64,000 bases of DNA from Phialophora verrucosa (Eukaryota > Ascomycota > Eurotiomycetes > Chaetothyriales > Herpotrichiellaceae). The DNA is taken from assembly GCA_002099365.1 (NCBI GenBank), contig MSED01000007.1:1-64000 (forward strand). The letters are read 5' to 3'. Below are positions 11,177 to 22,020 of this stretch, piece after piece; positions within the stretch are counted from its first letter, which is position 1; each line of letters starts with the position of its first letter. The notes under the pieces are model-generated. The model worked only from the letters and a program-made list of their open reading frames with translations. It ran no database searches and was not told the DNA's origin. The position numbers and the translations under genes were made by a program.

Positions 11177-13495
11177 TTACTCCGTCCAATCCGTTTGAGC
11201 CTTGTACTCCTTGAGTACGTCCAGATACTGCGTTGCTGTATCGTTCGCCAACACTAGATCTCCTTCCCAATGCATGATCGTTGCCCTTTTTTTCAACATA
11301 TCCAGCTGACCCCGCACATCTTCGAGGTGCCTGAACTGGGTACATGCACGGTCAAGGTTCTCCGCCGTTCTTCCAAGGAGCTCTTTCTGCCTTGTGGACT
11401 CGTTGGTCTCTAATCCCGCGAGACCCATGTTGGCATCTGCGAGCACCGAGTAGGCTCGCGCTGCGAGCCCACAGTCATCACATTCCAAGACTCGGGGCAT
11501 GGTAGACTCGATCAGGTCAGCGGCCGCAGCAAATTCCCGCAAGTCGTTAAGGATCGTGGCGAGAAGACCGATAGATTCCCACATAGCAGCCAGGTGCCGC
11601 GCCCTGTATGCGGTTCGCACTGCGCGCGTGATCAATGAAAATGCTTTGAGAGACTGACCACTCTGGATCAAGACTCTGGTTTTGAGGTTGAGCAGACGCA
11701 TCTGCAGAGTGATGTCGTTTATCTCCTGGTTCTCGACCGCTGCTCGACCTAGTTTTCCAACCTTCTGGAGTGCTTCCTCCAGCAGCCCTCTGCGCAACAT
11801 CAACTCCACCTCAAAGATGGAGAGCGAGAAACGCAATTCCACGTCCGGTGAGCCTCGTCCTCGTAGCCGGTCAAGCAAGCGTTCCGCGGCATCAATGTTG
11901 CCGCGATGCAGAAGCCGCCTGACCCTTAAAAGCCCACCATAGAGGCTGATGTAATTCTGGAACTTGACTACTCGCAGCATAGACGGTGGGACATTATTCA
12001 ATATCTCTTGACCTTCGTCATACCGCCCACGTTGTACGAGGAGAGAAGCCAATCTGCAAGTGCACTTCATCACGTCCTCCAAGGACGCTTCGTTGGCGTG
12101 ACATTGCATAAAAATCTGGCTGTACCACCAACCCACATGGGTGAGGCCGACCCGGCCAAACACCGGTCCCTTCATGAGTAGTGCCGCTCCAGAGAGATGT
12201 TGTGTCGATCGGACAATGTTGAGATGTGATGCTTTCGCAATATTTTCGAACACACCTGCAATGCTGTCACCGTACTGGAGGCCAAGCTTCGCCTCGCCCA
12301 GATATGTCGTGCTGAGAAGACTCCACATTTCAGCGTCTCTGGCTCGCGCCTTGAGGAAGGCAAGCCCTTCTACCTCGCTTCCAAGGATGCCGCTTTCTCG
12401 AATGGCATCCATCTTGCCCGGAAAGGATCTGGCGAAATGGTAGACCCAGCTCATGCAAAAGTTGAGGCAAGTCGTGTCCTTGTTCTCTCGAGCAGCAGCG
12501 ATGGCTTCTTGCATGGCTGGAAGCGCTTCGGCGGGACAGCCAGCGTCCGCTTGCAGAATGGCAAGATTGAGCAATGCGTATTGGTAAAAGGATCTGTCCT
12601 GGGTCTGCATGGCGAAGTCGAAGTATCGGTGGATGTTGTCGTACGCGGAGTGGTAGTCCCCAGCTCGCCAGCAGTCGAGAAAATTCAGATAATGAACCAT
12701 CTTGGGGATGGTAGTGCCAGCTCGCGAAATCTGGTGTAGAACCGTCTTCATCCCGTCTGGCAGCCTTCCACCTAGCCGCTGAAGCTCAGAAGCTTGGAAC
12801 TCCATCAACTTCTCCACATCGTACATGCTGTACGCCCCACGTTGCTCTTGCTCCTCTTCCGCTAGTCTGCCGTACATGATTCGAGTAAGAGTATGAGACG
12901 AGTCGAGACTCAAATCAGACAAGTTGGAATCGAGCGCGTTTTCGTCTTCTGCGTAATTCTTCTTCTCATACGCCTGGCGGGTAGGAAGCCTGTACGAAAC
13001 GAAGTCCTGCCATAACATGATACTATCCTGGAATTGCAGCCTTATGTACTCTAGGTAACAGCGACGGATGAAAGAACCCAGAGGGGACGTCCCAAGGATC
13101 CGGCCATTGTTTTGGAAGAATTCCTCCCCGGTCTCGCGCTCAAGTAGGATCTGCTCTCTTGACTTGCTCAGATGGACGGGCAGATTGGCAATGAAGGCCT
13201 CCAGCGCATGTGAGCAGTCAATCGCCCATAGTCTCTTGAGCAGCAAGTCATACAATGTCCTTCCCGGTCGTGCCGATGGATGCGATGAAAGTGCCGCTTC
13301 GAATGCTGAGATTGGCAAAGCATGTTCAACTTCCAGAGCGGACTTGATCGACAACAGTGGCTTATGTGATGGTACAATGTGGGAAAGGACGAATGATAGC
13401 ACAGCGGCCGCTTCTTTGGTCGGGACCAGATCGCCTGCATAGAGGAACGCCACCACGAGCAAAGTGATTTTGCCGGGGGTCAAATACCGGCTCAT
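11177..13495 (-). CDS. APC5: Anaphase-promoting complex subunit 5
   Basis: Scaffold subunit of the APC/C ubiquitin ligase that drives the metaphase-anaphase transition. Single exon, 772 aa from the chosen start. It opens MSRYLTPGKITLL, the way filamentous-fungal Apc5 proteins start, and carries the Apc5 TPR block around FLDCWRAGDYHSAYDNIHRYFDFA and YQYALLNLAILQADAG. More TPR-like helices follow (VKFQNYISLYGGLLRVRRLLHRG...). The frame stays open upstream to another ATG at 13678, which would add 61 residues of basic, low-conservation-looking sequence. I take this as 5' leader because it sits close to the divergent ADE1 start. Head to head with ADE1. Confidence 0.88.
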   Translation of the reverse strand: MSRYLTPGKITLLVVAFLYAGDLVPTKEAAAVLSFVLSHIVPSHKPLLSIKSALEVEHALPISAFEAALSSHPSARPGRTLYDLLLKRLWAIDCSHALEAFIANLPVHLSKSREQILLERETGEEFFQNNGRILGTSPLGSFIRRCYLEYIRLQFQDSIMLWQDFVSYRLPTRQAYEKKNYAEDENALDSNLSDLSLDSSHTLTRIMYGRLAEEEQEQRGAYSMYDVEKLMEFQASELQRLGGRLPDGMKTVLHQISRAGTTIPKMVHYLNFLDCWRAGDYHSAYDNIHRYFDFAMQTQDRSFYQYALLNLAILQADAGCPAEALPAMQEAIAAARENKDTTCLNFCMSWVYHFARSFPGKMDAIRESGILGSEVEGLAFLKARARDAEMWSLLSTTYLGEAKLGLQYGDSIAGVFENIAKASHLNIVRSTQHLSGAALLMKGPVFGRVGLTHVGWWYSQIFMQCHANEASLEDVMKCTCRLASLLVQRGRYDEGQEILNNVPPSMLRVVKFQNYISLYGGLLRVRRLLHRGNIDAAERLLDRLRGRGSPDVELRFSLSIFEVELMLRRGLLEEALQKVGKLGRAAVENQEINDITLQMRLLNLKTRVLIQSGQSLKAFSLITRAVRTAYRARHLAAMWESIGLLATILNDLREFAAAADLIESTMPRVLECDDCGLAARAYSVLADANMGLAGLETNESTRQKELLGRTAENLDRACTQFRHLEDVRGQLDMLKKRATIMHWEGDLVLANDTATQYLDVLKEYKAQTDWTE

Positions 13496-13779
13496 CTCGG
13501 TGAAGGTACTGGTGACTTCATCTGGTATGAGTGATCGAGAGGACAGCAGTCCAATCACGGTGTTTTCTGTCTCTCTTGTCAAATCAACACAATCAACTTT
13601 CAAGGGAGACGCGGTGTTCCTAAAGCCGCGCAAGGCGCGTCTACAGCCTCGTCGCTTGTGATTGGTTGTGGATGACATCGTCTTGGATTTCCGCGCCTCG
13701 ACTTTTCCGTACTTTTTGTCCTCGAAAGAATTCGAGTGTTACCCCCATTCCGCAAACACCTTCGCAAGGTCCTGCTGCA
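13496..13779. promoter_or_regulatory. Shared APC5/ADE1 divergent promoter
   Basis: Only 284 bases separate the two divergent start codons, so both genes must be driven from this short segment (or 101 bases if APC5 starts at 13678). An ATTGG (CCAAT on the other strand) lies near 13661-13665. No TATA box was recognised. Confidence 0.5.
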
Positions 13780-14758
13780 ATGGCTCTTGTCAAGTCGAAT
13801 GTGGGGGATGCCCTGCCGCTTGTGGCCTCGGGCAAGGTGCGCGAGCTTTATGCTGTCGACTCGAAATCCCTACTCTTTGTGGCGACGGACAGGATATCTG
13901 CATTTGATGTGATCATGAAGAACGTAAGCGCCCACCTTCCTGCGCTTATTCCCACAGCTCACCAACCAGTACCGCATATAGGGTATCCCACAGAAAGGTG
14001 TACTCCTGACCCTCATGACTGCACACTGGTTTCAATACCTCCAGAAAACAATCCCGACCCTCAAGACTCATTTTCTTTCCCTCGATCTGCCACCCTCCCT
14101 TCCAGATGATGTTGCGACGCAGCTGAAAGGCCGGAGTATGCTTGTGCGCAAGCTCAGGGTATTCCCTCTAGAAGCCATTGTACGAGGCTACATTACGGGC
14201 TCCGCATGGTCGTCGTACAAGAAGACCGGTGAGGTGAACGGCAAGCGGATGCCGGAAGGACTGCAAGAGTCGCAAGAATTTCCTGAGCCCATCTACACGC
14301 CAAGCACTAAAGCTGAGCTTGGTGAGCATGACGAAAACGTAACCACAGAACAAGCCGCGAAGATAGTGGGCGAAAAGTACGCAAAGCGGATCGAGGAGTT
14401 GTCACTGCAAGTCTACAAGGCTGCAAGAGACTATGCAAGAGAGAGAGGCATCATCATCGCCGACACCAAGTTCGAGTTTGGCCTGGACGAGGAAACGGAC
14501 GAGGTGGTGCTGATCGACGAGGTCTTGACACCAGACAGTTCGAGGTTCTGGCCAAAGACCGCATACCAGGTTGGCCAGAGTCAATCCAGTTTTGACAAGC
14601 AGGGTTTGCGGGATTGGTTGACACAGAATGGCCTGAAAGGCAAGGAAGATGTGGAAATGCCGGACGACGTTGTCGAGGCCACTCGGGCCAAGTACCTCGA
14701 AGCTTTCAAGATCTTGACAGGCAAGTCTCTGGAGGATACGTTGCGAGCCATGAATTAG
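13780..14758 (+). CDS. ADE1: SAICAR synthetase (purine biosynthesis)
   Basis: Phosphoribosylaminoimidazole-succinocarboxamide synthase: joins CAIR and aspartate with ATP in de novo purine synthesis, in the cytosol. Exons 13780-13923 and 13982-14758 give 306 aa, the same length as yeast Ade1. Splicing joins DVIMKN to GIPQKGVLLTLM. Visible landmarks are GKVRELYAVD, DRISAFDV, signature 1 FPLEAIVRGYITGSAW followed by YKKTGEVNG, and signature 2 LIDEVLTPDSSRFWP near the C-terminus. The start ATG at 13780 gives MALVKSNVGDALPLV, a normal family opening. The gene converges with CIA30, 110 bp between stops. Confidence 0.95.
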
Positions 14759-14868
14759 AGATCGAGCGCCACATTCGTACAAACGCGATGACAAAACGTC
14801 TCGAGCGCCTCGGCGGGGTATATACTGTACAGTTTCTGGCCCTTACGCCTGCGCTATCGAACACGATA

Positions 14869-15918
14869 TCACCGAAATGCCTTGGTGTCTCCTGTGCCGA
14901 CTTTGCCAAAATGCGGCACCCGTTCCCGGAAGCTCTTCTTCTGTTCTGGCATTTTCCTCTTCTCTTCAGCCTTCTGTTCCAGCTTCTCTAGCGTAACTTC
15001 GCTGAGTCTTGCACTGCCTTGGTCCCCCTCTTCCCAGCCTGTCCGGCCGTCAACCTGACCCCTCTCATTCAGGTTCGTAGCCCACATCGCAGCAATTCCA
15101 AGCTCAAACGGACCCGGTTGTCTATCGATTAATCCTATCCCGAAGCTCTTCACTTTCTGCCGCAGCATCTCTGATTGTGGCTCTGTGACAATTCCATGAT
15201 TCGTTCGTACAAACTCGTGCAATTTGATCCAAACAGTCTCCCACTGCGCTGGACTGTCCGCCCCCTCCGCCCCCTTGTGGTATTTCGTGTACAACCGATG
15301 CTGATGGATGTCGGACTCGACAATCGAATCTGTCTGTATGTTGACGAAATATTTCCGTCCGTCGCTCTTCACCCGTAATGCAAGATACATGTAAGAGTCG
15401 ACATTCCAGAGGAGCTCGCCAAATAGTGTTCGTCCTCGATCGTGATTTCGCCATGCCGCATAGCCCGTCCGCTGGATGTCGGGTCGATTTGCTGGCAGTT
15501 TCGTGGATATATTTCCGCTGAATATAATGTGTGCCGGTGTAGGAGGGTTGGTGGATTCATCACGAGGCTTTTGCGTGAGATTCGCTGTCGAAAAGCCGCC
15601 GACTGACTGATCCGTCATTGTCTTCAATGTTGTTATCGTTGCAGCGTCCGCGAAGTCGAATATCGGGTAGGGTGCAACAGGTAGATGCAGGCCTTCTAGG
15701 TTCAAGGCTGTCACACAACACAAGTCAGCGGTTGCTGCAAACCACAGTCAAGCCCGTAGCATCTCTTTCCTTCGCAGTCGCTCGAGCAGATCGAGGCTCT
15801 ACTTGAAATTTAAACCACAGTCGCAAGGTCACCTACCGAACTTGGTTTGTCTTCCCAATTCCTGCCCTGTCTTCTTCCAGAAGCCAGGCGCACAGCGCCT
15901 GACTGTGGGCAAGAACAT
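14869..15918 (-). CDS. CIA30: Complex I intermediate-associated protein 30 (NDUFAF1-like)
   Basis: Chaperone for assembly of mitochondrial NADH:ubiquinone oxidoreductase. Exons 15918-15837 and 15707-14869 give 306 aa; intron 15836-15708 has GTAGGT...GACAG. CIA30-domain landmarks: FDFADAATITTLKTMTDQSVGGFS, GYAAWRNHD, LLWNVDSYMYLALRVKSDGRKYFVNIQT, then VWIKLHEFVRTNHG and the closing FGIGLIDRQPGPFELGIAAM. Exon 1 encodes MFLPTVRRCAPGFWKKTG, a basic stretch fitting mitochondrial import. The start is set by the only ATG whose exon splices in frame into the domain. The C-terminal 50 residues are Lys/Glu-rich. Confidence 0.9.
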
Positions 15919-17381
15919 GACTGCAACGGTCAACAGTGGTAATTGACGCCCTCATCCATGAGAGAACAAGTCCATGGCTATGTTGCTCATTGTCTGTCCG
16001 ATGTATTTGCACAACTCTTGACACATCCTGATCAAGTACGTACGCTCTTTCATTTAGTTTTCCAGAAGTCCAGTTCCCAAAGTGATGACGTACTTGCCGC
16101 CGCTTTACTCCTCCGCCAAGGTAGTTTCCCAATATCGTTAGCGTAAAATGGACCTGGCCCCTTTTCAGAACTCACATCCTTCGTCTCTTTGAGACATCAC
16201 GCAATGTGATGCCAGTCTACTATAGCTCCAGTCTGTGAGTGATGTCCCGTAAGTGCGTGCGGCTTCATAGAGGGTCCCAGCAACGCATCCACAAGCGGTA
16301 AGATGCTGGCCTGGAGATGCGACCAGCCTTCCTCAGCATGATACGACTGATCTAAACTTTCGTGATCTGGGTATCGCCCGCCTCAGATGAGCGGCTCTTC
16401 CAGCGCCAGAGCGGGTTGCCTTCAGCGACAGGATGGAAGCATGCAGCAACAAAGGTGCAAGTTCGACTACTCACAGCAGCCGTCTGTCAAAAGCGCGGGA
16501 TGTGAGATTGGCCAGCCACATGAAGAGTCTACAGCAGATTCACGTCATGACCAAGTGACCTCTTTCCAATATCGGCAGCCAGGGACCGTTATAAGGTACG
16601 TTGGCTTCCATCAACAACGGTTTGTGTGCTTCTTGACCAACGAGAGCATGTCCATTGCTCTGGACTGCTCTACGAGATAGGCTAATGCAATGTCCATCGT
16701 ACCCAAACGTGGATGACGATGGAGATGGGGGCGGGGCCGAACCATGGAGCAATACACAGGAAATCTCTATGAGTATCGACAAGCCGCTGGAGGAGATGAT
16801 ACCAGATTTGGAGTCCCCGAAGACGGGTCGCGAAGTTGGGATTCCAGAACTGTGTTGCTCACCTACGCAAGCACCCTTGGATCGAGGACTATCGCGGGGG
16901 TTAGGCAAGACTTCACAATGGATAAAGATGTTAAGTAAGGATGGTCTGGCCACTGTGCTTGCGCTGAGCTCCGTGACAATGGGCGGCCTATTCGGTGCAG
17001 AGGTGAAAAGGTGGCTGAGACAGCTGTGAAAGATAAGTGGAAAGAATGGAAAGTGTGTCAGGAGATGGGAGAGCTGTTGGTGAAGCCGGTGTGAATGCCA
17101 AGACCTCTTCCCATGAACCCCCCTCTATATGGATTTCTTTCATTCTGAACTGTTACATCTCTCACCTGCCCCACCACTTACTTTTACACCCTTGCTCGTT
17201 TGCTGGCTATTGTCATCTTGGTTCAAGAGCTCTCTACTCGGGCTAAACAGATTCGAACTCGTTTGCAACAAGCACAGCTTCTCCATTCTTTAAATCCAAC
17301 ACTGGACTCAGAACCGGCCGGAGAAGGCCTGGACACTCTCACCAAAATTTCAACATCTCAGCACGAAGGAACCGTGACAGA
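15919..17381. other. Divergent intergenic region, no gene seen
   Basis: Between divergent CIA30 and the RRM gene. Short frames on both strands (for example 16655-17029) have no recognisable content. A pyrimidine-rich stretch near 17100-17190 precedes the RRM gene by about 200 bases and could be part of its promoter or leader. Confidence 0.4.
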
Positions 17382-19569
17382 ATGACCTCCCGACTCGTTT
17401 CTTCAGCCAGCTCTTCTCCTCGGCGTGTTATGCTACCAGCATTGCCTCTCCCCATCTCGCGATCAGCCGCCGCTACACCGCGGGTCCTTTCGCCGCAGCC
17501 TGAGATGAATACCGTTATCGAAGACTTGCGTGAGATCAAGCTCCAAGGAGGCGATGAGAGCGAGACTGCTGTTCAGACGGCACCAGGTTCGCATTAATCC
17601 ATCCCCACGTCCCATTTCCTCCTGTAGGAGATCGACGTTGCGCCTTTTCGCGATCTGTTTTCATGACACTGACGGTTCACTTTTGATTTAGATGCTACCA
17701 ATGCGCACCCTACGTCAACGGTACCCCCAGTTCCTGTTGTCGTTCTTGCTTCAGGCTCTCCAGTACAGAGTGCAACTGGCCTGAATGCTGAGGACGACGT
17801 CTTCTGTGCTCCGTCTTCTGTTGCCACTACCAACAACATTGCTCCCATCACCAATGCCAACGAAATCGCTACCGCTGTGACCACCACGGATGATGTTGCT
17901 CCGAACCCAGTCGCCCGCAGAATCTTGAACAATCTCCGTGCCCCTGCAGCTTACCATGGCTTTGCTCCTCGACCAGACAGAGTCAACCAAATCCCCACCG
18001 CGGCCAATGCGCAGGGCATTTTCCCTCCCGACGCGGCAATTTTTGTAGCCAAGTAAGTTTCCAAGCGCCAGGTGGTACAAGTTATATAACTGAACTGTTG
18101 TTCCAGCCTGTCCATTCGTCGCACTGAAGAGGAACTGGAAATGTCTGTTCACATGGCGTTCGACGCCTACGGACCGAACCACGTCAAGATACGCCGAGAC
18201 AAGAACAAGCACCCCTACGCCTTTGTGCAATACGAGGTACGTACATGGGGAAATATAGCGGTGGGTGATCCCGCTAACCATGCCTACAGACCGCTGAGAA
18301 CGCCAATGCCGCGGTGTCGGGTGCATATGGGATGGTACTCGATGGTCGCAGAATCCGTATCGAACGCGCGAAAGCAGACCGTGAGTCAACTATCTGTATG
18401 ATCTGCGTGGTGAAGAGGAGCTAATATTTATCTTAGGAGCTGTCATCCTGAGTAAATTTGATGGGTCAACAGTCACTGAGGCCGAAGCACGCAGCATACT
18501 GGCAAGATTCGGTCCCTTGGAAGTTGTCGCCCCAACCACAACCCCCAACCGCCATGGTACAGGCAGATCCACGGCCATCTACGTTCGCTTTGCATACTAC
18601 CTGGACTGCCGTGATGCTCTGAGAGTGAGTGTGCTTCGCCCGGATGGTTGTCTATTACTCGGCCTAACTGAAGCGTAGCTCTTCGACAACCATAGAAACA
18701 CCTACCGACTCTTCATTGCACCCAGCCTGGAACCTCGCTTCCGTGTCGGCCCCAATGGACAATCTGTCATTCGTGGCTTCCAACAACCACGATCGGCCAT
18801 CGACCAGAAGTCAATCTACGTTGGAAACCTTCCTGAAGGAACCAACAAGGCTGAGTTGGAGCAGTACTTCAGTGCGTTTGGCCATGTTTTGAATGTCAAC
18901 GTCATACGCAAGATCTATGGTAACTCCAAGTCAATTCGATGGCTTTGTCGAACGTCATCGCTAACCTATGTCGCAGACAATACCGTTGTGAATAACTTTG
19001 GCTTTGTCGAGTTTGCTCACCAACATGAAGCCATCCACGCTGCAGCTGGCGAACGACATTTCCATGGTGTTAGACTTCGCGTTGAGGCCAAGGAGTATTC
19101 TGCCCGTCATCAAGCTCGTGTGTTGTCGCTTGGCGTCGCCGCTGCCAACGACGCCGCCATCGCCAGCGATCGTGCGGCGAACGTCAACGACAGTCACAAT
19201 GCTCGCTACAACGATGACGTTCGTCATCGCTACCGCCACAGCTGTCCTGCTGTTGGCGCGCACGACCTCCAGAACTACATCACCCCACCCGCCACCGTCC
19301 CTCACAACAACAACATCTACGCAACACCAATGCGGCAAGCCGTCAGACCTGGCTTCGGAATTGTGACTCCTCCATCTCAAAATGGTGTCCAGATGCCATT
19401 GAATCAGATGCTCCCAACTGGAATGTTCTCTCCCACCCCATCCCACCTTGCCGACGCCCAATACACCTATCAAGGCCTTCCCTTTGGCGCTGCTCCTGCT
19501 GGGCCAGCTATCTACCTCCACCAGCCTGTCTCTACCATCCAGGAAACTGGTGATGAGATCCAATACTAG
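17382..19569 (+). CDS. RNA-binding protein with three RRM domains
   Basis: Seven exons (17382-17586, 17692-18052, 18107-18236, 18290-18380, 18437-18624, 18679-18919, 18977-19569) join without frame conflict to 602 aa. After a Ser/Pro/Thr-rich leader, RRM1 (about 180-265) shows RNP2 IFVANL and RNP1 HPYAFVQYE. RRM2 (about 268-350) is weaker: AVILSKFDGSTVTEAEARSI with STAIYVRFAYYLDCRDAL. RRM3 (about 385-470) has RNP2 IYVGNL and RNP1 NNFGFVEF. The tail is rich in Ala, Asn, His and Pro. This fits an mRNA-processing or mRNA-stability factor; the target is unknown. It has the most introns in the window, and two introns fall inside RRM cores. Confidence 0.85.
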
Positions 19570-19687
19570 AGTTGTGAGGGCGTTCAGGCGTACAAGCGGC
19601 ATTACTTGCATAGCGACATCAGTTGAGCATACACATGGACACACGACACATCACTGGCTTGCACCACTGTCAGATATTAACATACTA

Positions 19688-20035
19688 CGCGGATAAAGTC
19701 GCAAACATTCACACTCTGGCTTGGGCCATCATCAAACAATGACACACTTCGCGGATAAAGTCGCACACATTCACACTCTGGCTTGGGCCATCATCAAACA
19801 ATGACACACTTCGCGGATAAAGTCGCACACATTCACACTCTGGCTTGGGCCATCGTCAAACATTGACGCACTTCGCGGATAAAGTCGCAAACACTCACAC
19901 CATGGCTTGCACCATCGCCAGACACTGGCATTCTACGCGGATAAGATCGCACACATTCACACGACACATTGCAGGCTTGCACCATCGTCAGATACTGAGA
20001 TACTACCCGGATCAGGACGCACACATTGCTGGAAA
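19688..20035. repeat. 62-bp tandem minisatellite
   Basis: Units begin with CGCGGATAA/CGCGGATAAAG at 19688, 19750, 19812, 19874 and 19936, exactly 62 bases apart. A sixth, diverged copy (CCCGGATCAGG) starts at 20006 after a 70-base unit. The shared core includes TCACACTCTGGCTTG and GCCATC. The first three copies are nearly identical; divergence grows rightward. A partial, shuffled copy (GGCTTGCACCACTGTCAGATA) precedes the array at about 19652. The array begins 118 bases after the RRM stop, so it may lie in its 3' UTR or terminator. Confidence 0.92.
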
Positions 20036-20418
20036 ACTGGATTGAGCTGAGAAGAATTGCCAAGTGGAATGCACAAAAAAAAGGACTTGCACATGACTTC
20101 AATGAAATGAAACTAGCGGAGACAAAAGCATTCATTGCCCATCAATCGGGCTGAGCTTCAGGGAGCATGAAAAGGGGAAATGGACATAGCAGAGCAATCA
20201 CAGTGCGATGGTACGAGCGTGGGCAACAGGCATAGCCTACCAACGGAAGTGCATACAGCGCTTCCTATGAAATGCAACGAGCTTAAGCCAATTCGTGCAG
20301 ATCCCCGTCATCAGTAAGAATCCCGTTAACCCTCACTGTCAGTGTCTGTCACCATGACATTCTCCGACAGTGCAGCTTACTCACAATTGCCACCCTAGCT
20401 ATTGTGCTGCGTAGTATG
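20036..20418. other. Spacer between two repeat arrays
   Basis: No gene. Contains a run of A residues near 20077-20084 and otherwise unremarkable sequence between the 62-bp array and the 82-bp-period repeats. Confidence 0.4.
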
Positions 20419-20640
20419 ATCTGTGACAGCGCGCTTTCCTAAATGTACGATGCCTCCAACGTCCTCCGCAATACAGTTAGCGATAGGGTGGGTTCCTCAG
20501 CGATAACGGTGGTGCGATTTCCCTGAACTGCTATATTGCAACAGCCTTTACAACACTGCGCATAACAAAGGAGGATCCTGAACGATAACGACAGCGCGCT
20601 TTGTCTAAATCGTAATATCACAACGGCCCCTATAACATAG
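20419..20640. repeat. Degenerate 82-bp-period repeat, left copy
   Basis: Three diverged units start at about 20419, 20501 and 20583, each offset by 82 bases. The best-kept parts are CGATAACG at the start of units two and three, GACAGCGCGCTTT in units one and three, and an A/T-rich second half like TATATTGCAACAGCC / AATATCACAACGGCC. The same element, with the same 82-base step, recurs at 24424-24545. Old tandem array; origin unknown. Confidence 0.65.
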
Positions 20641-21064
20641 TATATTGCAATGTCAGATGTCTTGGACCGCCAGTGGTCGCCGTCAAGAAGGATCCCAGGA
20701 CCAGGGCTAACGGGTCTCATCCCGGCCAAAGTCGACATTTCCACAATTGTAGACGGAAAGGTGCCTCATGACAAATGCTTGGGCTCTATATGTCCTCGCT
20801 GGGATCATCGGTTCCCCGGCGTGGTTTCCCCAAAGATTCCGAGGTATGATTCAGGACGAGTTCATTCCGGACGGCGACGGGAGGGATTCCGGACACCTTT
20901 GTGTGGAGACATGGCAAGAATACTGTCGCCCTTCAACCCTTGGGGAGAGAGGCTTATAAGGAAACATACGGGCCTCACTAACTCTTGGTGACCACGTTAT
21001 AGACTTCGACAGCTCGAAACCCCTCGTTCATCTTCGAAGACACAATTCGTTTACTGTCGTGACT
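20641..21064. other. Gap before the amidohydrolase pseudogene
   Basis: Two overlapping plus-strand frames (20650-20991 and 20768-20959) are open, but neither shows a family motif or a splice path into the pseudogene. Probably decayed or non-coding. Confidence 0.35.
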
Positions 21065-22020
21065 ATGGCACCCGGGAAAATTGACGTCCATCACCACTTT
21101 GTGACCAGCTTCTACGCCGAGGGTAACCTTCTGCTTCTCTGCCTAATAGAAACTTGCTGACGGGTCCATCAGCTGTGGAGCGAGAGGGTGGTGACCCTTC
21201 AGGGTTCAAAGGGGTGCCGAACTGGTCTTTCGAGGCTGACCAGAAATTCAACACCGAACATGACACTTCGACTACTATTCTGTCTCTCACTGCCCCGGGA
21301 GCGTGTATCCGAAAGACGCCAGAGGGACATGCAGATCTTGCGCGACGCTGCAACCAGTATCTGGCGAAAGTCCGAGACGATGCTCCTCATCGCTATGGCT
21401 TCTTCGCCACTCTCCCATCCATGACCGACAAGAAAGAGTTCCTGGCAGAAGTTGCATACTCGTTGGATGTACTTAAAGCTGATGGCATCACCGTCTTTAC
21501 CCGCTATGGCACTGACTACCAATACCTGTGCCATCCCGACTTCACCGATATTTGGGGTGAGCTGGACTAGCGAGGCGCCGTGGTGTTTGTCCACCCAACA
21601 CATCCTGTCGACACCCATCTCGTAAATCCCAAGATGCCCCAACCCGTCATCCAGTATCCCTTTGAGACGACCACTGCTGCCGTGGACATGCTTCTCAATC
21701 GTATTTCTCAGACTCATCCAAATTGCAAAATCATTCTCTCTCACGCCGGAGGCACGCTTCAATACCTGGTTTCTCGGCCGGCTTCTGTTTTCCCCAAAAG
21801 ACTCGCCGGAACAGCAAGAATTTATGGACGGCGCAACAAGCTTCTACTACGACATCGCTCTGTCCAACAGCCACCGGGTTTTAAGTCTCATGCAGGATTT
21901 TGCGAAGCCAGACCATATCCTGTTCGGCAGTGGCTACCCGTGCGCAACCCCCTACCAACATTGAAAATCACATCCCTCTTCTCAAAACTTTTGACTTCAA
22001 GAGCCTCGAGCTCAGGGAGA
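21065..22020 (+). pseudogene. Broken amidohydrolase (ACMSD / 6-MSA decarboxylase type)
   Basis: Exon 1 at 21065-21122 reads MAPGKIDVHHHFVTSFYAE and splices (GTAACC...CATCAG) to 21174 onward, AVEREGGDPSGFKGVPNW. This is the standard opening of metal-dependent amidohydrolases of the aminocarboxymuconate-semialdehyde decarboxylase group, with the metal-binding HHH. Three lesions follow. The first is a TAG stop at 21568-21570, before RGAVVFVHPTHP. The second is a frame change near 21775-21800, after HAGGTLQYLVSR. The third is another frame change near 21950, after FGSGYPCATP. Conserved blocks continue in the new frames (SFYYDIALSNS; TNIENHIPLLKTFDF), so the gene was once intact. Fungal relatives act in aromatic polyketide or tryptophan/aromatic breakdown. 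Sequencing error cannot be excluded for the single-base changes. Confidence 0.82.

Noticed and set aside
16655..17029. 124-codon plus frame between CIA30 and the RRM gene
   Set aside because: No domain or splice context; overlaps several equally long frames on both strands.
17751..19644. Long minus-strand frames opposite the RRM gene
   Set aside because: They cross exon-intron borders of a well-supported seven-exon gene and have no motifs of their own.
19688..20035. Repeat array considered as CRISPR
   Set aside because: Units are contiguous 62-mers without unique spacers, in a eukaryotic genome; it is a minisatellite.
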